A DNA stretch of 7,411 nucleotides. Origin: Lentisphaeria bacterium. GTDB taxonomy: Bacteria; Verrucomicrobiota; Lentisphaeria; Victivallales; UBA1829. The stretch is from the NCBI GenBank assembly GCA_017504325.1, contig JAFVRL010000369.1, positions 1 to 7,411 of the forward strand. Direction: 5' to 3'. Below the pieces are notes generated by a model, which ran no database searches, was not told the DNA's origin, and was given only the letters and a program-made list of their open reading frames with translations. The position numbers and the translations under genes are program-made. Shown in pieces: positions 1 through 6,487 of this stretch (within the stretch, counting starts at the first letter, position 1; the number at the start of each line of letters is the position of its first letter).

Positions 1-1040
1 CCGGAGCATTTCGGAGGAACTCCCTGTGACATGGTTGCCCACAATTCTTTCATAATGTGGTAATCGCCTCCGCCATGACCATCCGCAGCAAAACTCATCA
101 CATGGACGGCATCATCCCCGATCCTTTTGTATTTGATACTGCGGTCATACAGTTCCAAAATGATGGTTCCTTCCGAGCAGTTGAATCTCATTCTGCGTTC
201 CGGGATGGCATTACACATGCTGGCACTGAAAGAAACCTGTACGCCATTACGGTAAAGAGCCGTTCCCGTACTGGTATCCATAAGATCGTTGTCGTCATTA
301 AAGGCTGTTTCGATCTGGTTGTGACCTCCCCAGTTATTGAAGGCCTCCAAGCCGAATTTTTCCTCCATGAAACGGTTTTCCTTTCTGAAAACATTTCTTG
401 CCCCGATAAAATGGACTTTCGAGGGGAGGGAATCGCAGAACCAGTTGATGAGATCCAGGTCATGACAGCATTTTTCCAGAATATGAGGCCCGGAAAGAGA
501 GGTTTTTCTTCTCCAGTTCCGCATGATATAGCCGCCGTGTCCGGGATCGATATTTTCATTGGCTTCAATGCTTAAAAGTTTCCCGAATGTACCGGAAGAA
601 AGAAATTCCTTGATTTTCTGATACATGGGGGCATAGCGCAGGACAAAGCCGGTGGCAAAAAGGAGACCGTTTTTCCTGTGAGCATCATAAATTTCCTGAC
701 AATCCTCAATACTTGTGGCAAGGGGTTTTTCACTGAAAACGTGTTTGCCTTCTGCAAATGCCGCAAGGATGTGTTCTTTATGGAACGCATTGGGGGAAAA
801 TACCATCACCCATTCCACGCCGGGAGTTCTGATCGCTTCCATGTAACTGCCGCACTTACGGAATTTGCTTTTATCCACATTCCAGGTATCTACTGCTTTA
901 TCCACGATACTGTCAATGGGATCATAGGCGGCAAGGATCTCCACATTTCTTCCGGAATCCCGGAGAAGATTATTGACCACTCCCCTGGAACGGGAACCGC
1001 AGGCAATAACTGCTACGCCTACTTTTCTTGTGTCTGACAT
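1..1040 (-). CDS. Gfo/Idh/MocA family oxidoreductase, C-terminus cut by window edge
   Basis: Reading the minus strand from the ATG at 1040 gives an uninterrupted frame of 346 codons that runs off the left edge, so the C-terminus is missing. The N-terminal Rossmann fold starts with VGVAVIACGSRSRG (residues 7-20). The hallmark EKPLA is at 104-108 (catalytic Lys105 in this family), and the second-domain motif EKCCHDLD at 189-196 carries the usual His193-Asp194. Family members are cytoplasmic NAD(P)-dependent enzymes that oxidise, reduce or epimerise sugars and inositols; some cleave glycosides by a redox route. The substrate cannot be read from sequence. The first glycine of the nucleotide loop is Ala13. 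The start is supported by AAAGGAG 11 bases upstream, lying directly after the GH29 stop; the gap to that gene is 18 bases. It is a distant paralogue of the oxidoreductase at 2281-3465. Family call is secure, specificity unknown. Confidence 0.93.
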   Translation of the reverse strand, partial: MSDTRKVGVAVIACGSRSRGVVNNLLRDSGRNVEILAAYDPIDSIVDKAVDTWNVDKSKFRKCGSYMEAIRTPGVEWVMVFSPNAFHKEHILAAFAEGKHVFSEKPLATSIEDCQEIYDAHRKNGLLFATGFVLRYAPMYQKIKEFLSSGTFGKLLSIEANENIDPGHGGYIMRNWRRKTSLSGPHILEKCCHDLDLINWFCDSLPSKVHFIGARNVFRKENRFMEEKFGLEAFNNWGGHNQIETAFNDDNDLMDTSTGTALYRNGVQVSFSASMCNAIPERRMRFNCSEGTIILELYDRSIKYKRIGDDAVHVMSFAADGHGGGDYHIMKELWATMSQGVPPKCS

Positions 1041-1051
1041 GGTATGATATA

Positions 1052-1058
1052 CTCCTTT
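1052..1058 (-). promoter_or_regulatory. Ribosome binding site for the 1-1040 oxidoreductase
   Basis: On the minus strand AAAGGAG lies immediately after the TAA stop of the GH29 gene (1061-1059) and 11 bases before the ATG at 1040. It fixes the start of the partial oxidoreductase and suggests that ribosomes ending on the fucosidase message reinitiate here. The spacer is somewhat long. Confidence 0.7.
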
Positions 1059-2267
1059 TTATTTCAATTTGAATTTCAAAACACTGCATAAGGGATCCAC
1101 AGGCTTTTCCGGCAATCCCATAAGATGGATTCCGCCTCTTTCCTGACGGAATTCCAATTTTATATCCGTTCCGGCAAAATGGACGCTTTCGATTTCTTTT
1201 TGCACATCCGGGATGAAAAGTTCCTTTTCCGGGTAGTCAATGAGATAACCATAATAACCATCCCCGCCTGCGGCAAGTTTGCAGAACTGATTGCCGTTGT
1301 TCAGATTTTTTCCGATGACATCCGGTGTATAACGCACATTATAAACCGCATCCGGGTAACGGTTCACCCATTCCCCGATCTTTTGCAGGAGTTCTTTCTG
1401 CCAGGAAGGGATGACCCCATTGGCATCAGGTCCCACATTCAGCAGAAGGTTGGTTTCTTTATGCAGAGCCGTAACAAGAAGATTCATCAAATGATATTCA
1501 TCTTTCCTGTAAACCTCATTTTTGAAGTACCCCCAGTGTGCATTGGAATTTCCTCCGAGAGTGAAACAAGCCTCACATAAATGATCCTGTCCGCTTCCGG
1601 AAACACCTTCGGGGGTTGAAAAATCTTCCGGTACGCCGGAACGGTTGTTGATGAGAATATCTTTCTGGAGGGATCGCACCATGGCATTAAGTTCCTGTGC
1701 ATGCCAGAAATTTGCCACATCATCTTTTCCATGGTTGACAAGAGAGGGATAACACCATCCGCCATCGTACCAGAGAATATCGATTTTTCCGTAATTGGTC
1801 ATCAATTCCCGTACCTGGGCAAAGGTGAGCGCGCGCATTTTTTCCGATTTCTCAAAAGAATCCGTTTCTTTAGGGATCCCGAAACGCCAGTCACCGAGAG
1901 AGTAATACAACCCCACTTTCAAACCGTGTCTGCGGCAGGAATCCACATATTCCGCCACAAAGTCACGGTGGGCAGGAGAATTCATGGAATTGAAAGGATC
2001 TGCCTTACTGTCAAACATGGCAAAGCCATCATGGTGGCAGGTTGTAAATACCATATATTTCATTCCACACTCTCTGGCAAAGGAGCAGAGGGAATCCATA
2101 TTGAAATTCTGCGGTTGGAACTTCTGTGCCAATTCTGCATATTTTTCATGGGGGATCCTTTCATGGTACATAGCCCATTCCCCTCTGCCCAGAACAGAGT
2201 ATAATCCCCAGTGAACAAAAAGCCCCAATTTGGCTTGCTTAAACCATTTCTGATATTCCTGCAGCAT
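1059..2267 (-). CDS. GH29 alpha-L-fucosidase-like glycoside hydrolase, cytoplasmic
   Basis: This 402-residue protein has the landmarks of family GH29 retaining alpha-L-fucosidases: HWG at 19-21, HHDGF at 78-82, LWYDGG at 165-170 with Asp168 as the expected nucleophile, INNR at 206-209, DFSTPEG at 215-221, a CEACFTLGG...WGY block at 231-247 and LLLNVGP at 274-280. A short C-terminal region of about 100 residues is probably the usual beta-sandwich, with no added carbohydrate-binding domain. The acid/base residue varies in GH29; Glu220 and Glu232 are candidates that I cannot separate by eye. There is no signal peptide or membrane segment, so it should act in the cytoplasm on imported fucosylated oligosaccharides or fucosides. 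AGAGG lies 5 bases before the ATG. The gene starts 13 bases after the upstream oxidoreductase stop and is flanked by two Gfo/Idh/MocA genes. GH29 also contains galactosidases, so fucose is likely but not proven. Confidence 0.93.
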   Translation of the reverse strand: MLQEYQKWFKQAKLGLFVHWGLYSVLGRGEWAMYHERIPHEKYAELAQKFQPQNFNMDSLCSFARECGMKYMVFTTCHHDGFAMFDSKADPFNSMNSPAHRDFVAEYVDSCRRHGLKVGLYYSLGDWRFGIPKETDSFEKSEKMRALTFAQVRELMTNYGKIDILWYDGGWCYPSLVNHGKDDVANFWHAQELNAMVRSLQKDILINNRSGVPEDFSTPEGVSGSGQDHLCEACFTLGGNSNAHWGYFKNEVYRKDEYHLMNLLVTALHKETNLLLNVGPDANGVIPSWQKELLQKIGEWVNRYPDAVYNVRYTPDVIGKNLNNGNQFCKLAAGGDGYYGYLIDYPEKELFIPDVQKEIESVHFAGTDIKLEFRQERGGIHLMGLPEKPVDPLCSVLKFKLK

Positions 2268-2280
2268 TTATACCTCTGAT

Positions 2281-3465
2281 TTACAGTTTGATGACCTGTC
2301 CGAGTTCTCTGGAACGCTCCGCAGCTTCCGCAATGGAGGTGGAAAGCATCCCCTGTTCCAGAGTGGAAAGATTTTCTGTTTCGCCTTTTACTGCCCGGAT
2401 GAAACTTTCCAGAAGCAGGGGATCGGCTCCGCCGTGACCGCCCTGGGCTTCCGGCAGTTCATAGGTGACGGTTTCTTTTGTCCAACGGTCGGTGATGCGG
2501 ATGGTTCTTTTATGCAGACTCATCTGTGCTGTGGCACGGTCTCCCGCAATCGTGTAGATCCGTTCGGAAAAACCGCAGACAAAACATTCCATGTGACAGG
2601 CTTTTGCCCCGTTGGCATATTCCACTATGGCAAAGCCGTTGTCATGGGTACTTAAATCAGACATATACATACAGGAATCTTTTCTGTAGCCGTCTTCCCT
2701 GACTGCCTCTTCATTCCACATTTCCCCTTTTTCCGGGTGGGCATCCTTACAGATCCCGTTTTTCCCGTAATAACAGCAGCTGCAGCCGGGGCCGACAGGA
2801 ATATCTTTTTCCAGTTTGAAGGGGATATTTTCCGGACGAAAAACATTCATTGCGGCAAAGCAGGCAACTTTCACCGGTTTGGGAAATCCCAGATACCAGT
2901 TGAAAATATCAAAGTCATGACTTCCTTTATGGTTCCACAAGCCGCCGCTGTAAGATTTTACGCCGTTCCAACGGGACATATAGGTTCTGCCGCCATCATA
3001 AAATTCCCGGTTTTCAATGAGAAAGATTTTTCCCAGAACTCCTTCATCTATGATTTCTTTCATCTTTTTCAGAACGGGATTGTGCCGGAGATTAAAACCG
3101 ATCATGGCAGTTTTTCCGCTTCTTTTCATTGCGTCGATCACATTCTGACAACCTTTTGCCGTTGTGGCAAGGGGTTTATCAATAAGTACATTTACTCCAT
3201 GATCCAACGCCTTTACTGCACATCTTTCATGTTCTGCATCCGGAGTTGTGATAATGGCACAATCCAATTCTTCCTTATCCAGCATCTCATCCAGATTTGT
3301 ATAGGTTCTTCCGCCGAGATAACCGGACATGTGTTTCAAGCGTACTATATTTGTATCATGCAAAGCAGTTACTTCGCAATCTTCCCTGTCTTTAAGCATT
3401 GCCCCGAAAGAGAGTTTCCCTCTTGCACCGCAGCCAATGATCGCCACTTTCAATTTTTCACTCAT
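2281..3465 (-). CDS. Gfo/Idh/MocA family oxidoreductase with internal cysteine cluster
   Basis: The complete protein has 394 residues, normal for the family. The Rossmann loop GCGARG is at 11-16, DKPLA is at 96-100 (catalytic Lys97), and HKGSHDFD at 179-186 holds the second-domain Lys180, His183 and Asp184. A cysteine-rich segment follows in the C-terminal domain: Cys228, Cys230, Cys231, Cys239 and Cys265, which could bind a metal or be structural. No signal peptide is present, so it is a cytoplasmic NAD(P)-dependent enzyme acting on a sugar, sugar acid or inositol-like substrate; which one cannot be told. It lies between the pseudopilin gene (32-base gap) and the GH29 gene (13-base gap), so it probably processes the same glycan's monosaccharide. 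The ribosome site is weak (GAAGGG, 12 bases before ATG), which may mean lower translation. It is a paralogue, not a close duplicate, of the gene at 1-1040. Confidence 0.95.
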   Translation of the reverse strand: MSEKLKVAIIGCGARGKLSFGAMLKDREDCEVTALHDTNIVRLKHMSGYLGGRTYTNLDEMLDKEELDCAIITTPDAEHERCAVKALDHGVNVLIDKPLATTAKGCQNVIDAMKRSGKTAMIGFNLRHNPVLKKMKEIIDEGVLGKIFLIENREFYDGGRTYMSRWNGVKSYSGGLWNHKGSHDFDIFNWYLGFPKPVKVACFAAMNVFRPENIPFKLEKDIPVGPGCSCCYYGKNGICKDAHPEKGEMWNEEAVREDGYRKDSCMYMSDLSTHDNGFAIVEYANGAKACHMECFVCGFSERIYTIAGDRATAQMSLHKRTIRITDRWTKETVTYELPEAQGGHGGADPLLLESFIRAVKGETENLSTLEQGMLSTSIAEAAERSRELGQVIKL

Positions 3466-3497
3466 TTTATTATACTACCCTTCTCATATTATTTATA

Positions 3498-4175
3498 TCA
3501 CAGGTCTGTTTTTCCATATTTCAAAAGCCAGAAATTCATGGGGAAAAGCGTTTCCTTGTAAGAATAAAATTCCACGCCGCCATCCAGAAGAAGATAGTTG
3601 TTCATCCCATTGCCATGGTAGCCTTTCTGTGCTGCATCCGGATAAAGATATTTGCCTTTCTGATCCCAGGAAACAGACAAAGCTCCGCCAATGGTATTTT
3701 TTCCATTGTGGTTTTCCGCATACAAAATAACGGTATCCGGGCCGTCAATGGAGGATAATTTTCTCGTGCTTATATAATCATCTCTGTTGTTGTCAATGTT
3801 TTTTATATCAATGACATAGTGATTGGCACTGTAACTGATTCTTCCCTTGTAGAAAGGATCTTTCTGCATATAAAGGGGCATTTTGTTTTTATCCGCAGGA
3901 CAGAGAAATTCTTTGGAAGCATCCTTCAAATAGGGGGAAATGGCTGTTTTCCAGTTTGTTTCCCCGTAGGAAGCATAAGGAAGAAAGCCTTTATTTTCTG
4001 CAACATATTTAAAAGTAGCCTTCCCCATACTGAAAAGGTTTTCCGCACATTTTACAGCAGAAGCATCTCTTTTTGCTTTGCTGATGAAAAAGCCGGAAAG
4101 GGAAAAACTTACAAACATCACGGCAATAACGATGACAAGTTCCGTAAGTGTGAAATATTTTTTATTTTTCTTCAT
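3498..4175 (-). CDS. Pseudopilin (class II prepilin N-terminus, H-x-DG C-terminus)
   Basis: This 225-residue protein begins with a lysine-rich leader (MKKNKKY) followed by FTLTELVIVIAV and a hydrophobic helix to about residue 31. If cut before Phe8, Glu12 becomes the conserved Glu5 of the mature pilin. The residue before the cut is Tyr7, not the usual Gly. Cys43 and Cys92 (in FLCPAD) are at the positions common in the large PVC pseudopilin group, and the C-terminus has His187 and Asp198-Gly199, matching the H-X9-DG pilin family but with one extra residue (H-x10-DG). The protein should be inserted in the inner membrane and possibly assembled by a type II secretion or type IV pilus machine; no assembly genes are in the window. 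Its start has an excellent ribosome site, 6 bases upstream, made from the last codons of the DUF4838 gene (3-base gap). Function within a glycan operon is unknown. Confidence 0.92.
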   Translation of the reverse strand: MKKNKKYFTLTELVIVIAVMFVSFSLSGFFISKAKRDASAVKCAENLFSMGKATFKYVAENKGFLPYASYGETNWKTAISPYLKDASKEFLCPADKNKMPLYMQKDPFYKGRISYSANHYVIDIKNIDNNRDDYISTRKLSSIDGPDTVILYAENHNGKNTIGGALSVSWDQKGKYLYPDAAQKGYHGNGMNNYLLLDGGVEFYSYKETLFPMNFWLLKYGKTDL

Positions 4176-4178
4176 TTT

Positions 4179-6470
4179 TTACTCCTTTACAATAGATTTA
4201 TGCAATTCAACAGGCAATTCTTTCAAATTGTAGAACTGTTCGGTATGCTGGGCATCCTGACCGCTGTATTCGCCGCTTCCCAGTCTGCGTTCCATTTTGT
4301 GGATACGGGTACGGATATAGCGTACCTCCATATCTTTTTCCAGCGTGACATCATCAAAGCAGTAAACTGCTCTTCTGTCACCGGTCTGCTGAAGGATCTC
4401 CGGAATGACAGCAACCTTTTTGGGGATCATAACTCTCCATGCCTTTTTATCAAAGGAGCCTTCCACAGAGTAAGTGGCTCTGCGGACAAAACGCATTTGA
4501 TGAAATACCGTGGTGATACGGCTGATGAACTGTCTTTCCCCCAGGTCGATCATCGTCCAGCCGATTCCCAGACCGGGAGTCCAGCTTGTGGCAAAATTGT
4601 TGTCATAGGCACAAACGGCTTTACCAAGACCATATTCCCTGCTGGCTTCCGCATTGATGTCGCCTGTTCCTTCCACAAGGTTCAGAGTACGGTGAACTCT
4701 TTTATTCTGTGTCCAGGTTTTCACATCTTTACTTTTTCCTCTGATGAAAGAACGGATCTCGCCGACAATTTCTTTACAGGACTTCTTTTCCGGAAGCAGA
4801 TCTTTGATTTTTGCATAATCGGATGCCAACATAAATTTTACAGGGAGCATCTCATATTCCACACGCAGGATATGGATGCGGTTCTGCTCTTTTTTGGCTG
4901 CTTTCAAGGCTTCAAGCATGATTTTATAACATTCGGCAGTTACTTCGGGAGCTTCAAAAGGAGCTTTGGAGAGTGTGCCGCCGCTTGTCATTCCCACAAA
5001 TCCACTTTTCCAATGTACATCACGCAAATATTTGTAATATTTTTTCACATAGGGGCCGGCCGCAGGTCCGAAATATTCATTGCAGAAAGTTGTTTCCAGT
5101 TCTTCCCCGTCTCCGCACTCTTCCGGATCCCACATGGCTCTGGCAAGAAGCCAGGAACGGAAAGGACACCCCTGATTGTAAGTCATTCTGCCCACAGCAT
5201 GATTTTCCTGGGGGAAGAATCCGATCACATTGCGTTTGGCAAAAATCTTGATATTGTGCAGGTTCAAAAGCTGATCCGGAAAGGTCATCAGGCGGTGGCC
5301 GCCCCATACATAATCCCAGATAAGGATATTTTTGCATACTTTCTGCCAGGCATCAAAAATATTTTTCATAAATTTGTTTGCCATTTTATTTTTTGGATCC
5401 GTATAGGGTCTGCCCCGGCGGATCCCCAGAGTAACGATCTGTACAGCCACATTGTCATTGGCTTTGATATTCACAGGCGGCTTCTGACTGGCGATATAGG
5501 CAAAGATCACCAATTTCACATTGGGATAATCCTTTTTCAGCTGTTCTCCCACCCGGTTTGCAAAATAGACCCAGCGGGCAGATTCCACATTGCCATGTTT
5601 CTTTATAAGTGCCTGACAGGGCGCACATCCGCACATTCCTCTATTTCCATCTCCTTCTGAAAGGGAAATATATTTGGCATTGGGAGTCATTTTCAGGAAG
5701 TGACGGCATCTTTTTACAGTTTCTGCGATCAGCTCTTCATTGGTAAGGCAGAAGTCAACGGTTACGTCACGCTTGACAGGATCAATGCGTTTTCCTTCCT
5801 GAAAAGCAAAAAAGTGGGGTTTGTTTTTATACATTTTGGCAGGGATAAGTCCCAGCATACCATGTGCCCCCAGAGGCAGACTCCATTCGGCGCGTTCCCC
5901 GTATTTGGTATTCAGATTTTTTTCTGCCACCGGGCGGTTTCCGCTTAAAAGATTGAATGTTCCCCACCGGATACCTGCTTCATCTTCTTTGATGCCGGAT
6001 TGCTTGTCATTGGTAAAAAGATACATTCTGCTGTCAAAGGCAGGTTTGCCGTATTTTTCAAAATCATTTACTTTGATCAAAGGTTTGGAAGGGCAGTATT
6101 CCGCATAGGCATCAAAAAGGTGTACGCCCATTTTCCGGTCGATGAACCAGTAAGCACCGTAAAGGAGTCCCTGGGGACGGCCACCGGAAATGATGACTTT
6201 ATTTTTTTCGCATTTTATCTTAAATTCCTGATCCCCGAGTTTCGGATCAAAACGCAGAATAAACACAGCTCTGGCACTGCTTTTGCCCTTGTGATCGGCA
6301 AAAATTTTTCCGATATAATGTTTCAATTCTTTTTCTGCTGTTTTTTCTGCCTCAATGGGATTTTTGATCTCCATTTTCACTGTTGCTGTACCATCAATTA
6401 CAACTGCTCCGGAGGCAGAAATACTCAAAGAGAAAGCCGCAAACAAAATAAAAAGTAAAAATTTTTTCAT
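4179..6470 (-). CDS. Secreted DUF4838 protein with C-terminal F5/8 type C domain
   Basis: This 763-residue exported protein starts with a clear signal peptide (KK, then a hydrophobic stretch 4-17, cleavage near 20-22). Residues about 23-135 resemble the N-terminal domain of GH67-type and related glycosidases, including a GGRPQGLLYGAYWFIDRKMGV segment at 96-116. The central part, about 145-500, fits DUF4838 and is probably a TIM-barrel: SEGDGN at 271-276, then Cys280, Cys282 and Cys285 (CxCxxC), IWDY at 384-387 and PQEN at 420-423. Acidic residues in these motifs are candidate catalytic groups. From about 609 (AYDNNFATSW at 621-630) a discoidin-like carbohydrate-binding domain runs nearly to the end. 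It therefore likely binds and may hydrolyse a polysaccharide outside the cytoplasm, but the reaction for DUF4838 is not established to my knowledge. AAGGA lies 8 bases before the ATG. The gene sits 17 bases after the TPR-like gene and 3 bases before the pseudopilin. Confidence 0.88.
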   Translation of the reverse strand: MKKFLLFILFAAFSLSISASGAVVIDGTATVKMEIKNPIEAEKTAEKELKHYIGKIFADHKGKSSARAVFILRFDPKLGDQEFKIKCEKNKVIISGGRPQGLLYGAYWFIDRKMGVHLFDAYAEYCPSKPLIKVNDFEKYGKPAFDSRMYLFTNDKQSGIKEDEAGIRWGTFNLLSGNRPVAEKNLNTKYGERAEWSLPLGAHGMLGLIPAKMYKNKPHFFAFQEGKRIDPVKRDVTVDFCLTNEELIAETVKRCRHFLKMTPNAKYISLSEGDGNRGMCGCAPCQALIKKHGNVESARWVYFANRVGEQLKKDYPNVKLVIFAYIASQKPPVNIKANDNVAVQIVTLGIRRGRPYTDPKNKMANKFMKNIFDAWQKVCKNILIWDYVWGGHRLMTFPDQLLNLHNIKIFAKRNVIGFFPQENHAVGRMTYNQGCPFRSWLLARAMWDPEECGDGEELETTFCNEYFGPAAGPYVKKYYKYLRDVHWKSGFVGMTSGGTLSKAPFEAPEVTAECYKIMLEALKAAKKEQNRIHILRVEYEMLPVKFMLASDYAKIKDLLPEKKSCKEIVGEIRSFIRGKSKDVKTWTQNKRVHRTLNLVEGTGDINAEASREYGLGKAVCAYDNNFATSWTPGLGIGWTMIDLGERQFISRITTVFHQMRFVRRATYSVEGSFDKKAWRVMIPKKVAVIPEILQQTGDRRAVYCFDDVTLEKDMEVRYIRTRIHKMERRLGSGEYSGQDAQHTEQFYNLKELPVELHKSIVKE
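4182..4188 (-). promoter_or_regulatory. Ribosome binding site of the pseudopilin, inside the DUF4838 gene end
   Basis: On the minus strand AAAGGAG forms part of the last sense codons of the DUF4838 gene (AAG GAG, then TAA at 4181-4179) and stands 6 bases from the pseudopilin ATG. Stop and start are only 3 bases apart, an arrangement that normally gives translational coupling of the two proteins. Confidence 0.8.
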
Positions 6471-6478
6471 TTCCTGTG

Positions 6479-6485
6479 TCCTTTT
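6479..6485 (-). promoter_or_regulatory. Ribosome binding site of the DUF4838 gene
   Basis: On the minus strand AAAAGGA lies 8 bases before the ATG at 6470, just after the stop of the TPR-like gene (6490-6488). It supports the chosen start, which is also the one that yields a proper signal peptide. Confidence 0.65.
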
Positions 6486-6487
6486 TC

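Noticed and set aside
188..790. Short minus-strand frames that might suggest a frameshifted gene near the left edge
   Set aside because: The frame starting at 1040 is continuous to position 1 and carries all the Gfo/Idh/MocA motifs; the short frames are in other registers.
3469..3474. TATAAT on the minus strand, as a possible -10 promoter element
   Set aside because: It lies 3 bases before the ATG at 3465, too close to serve that gene, and I see no matching -35 element; the region is simply AT-rich.
2737..3561. A 274-codon plus-strand open frame
   Set aside because: It mirrors the oxidoreductase gene codon for codon, and the minus-strand protein has clear family motifs.
4156..4180. Runs of A/T near the pseudopilin start as phase-variation tracts
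   Set aside because: The runs are short and of a kind common at lysine-rich starts and intergenic bases in this sequence; nothing indicates slippage.
3819..5660. A 613-codon plus-strand open frame
   Set aside because: It is antisense to the DUF4838 and pseudopilin genes in exact codon register, crosses their boundary, is rich in Phe, His and Ile without domain motifs, and is explained by rarity of TTA, CTA and TCA codons.
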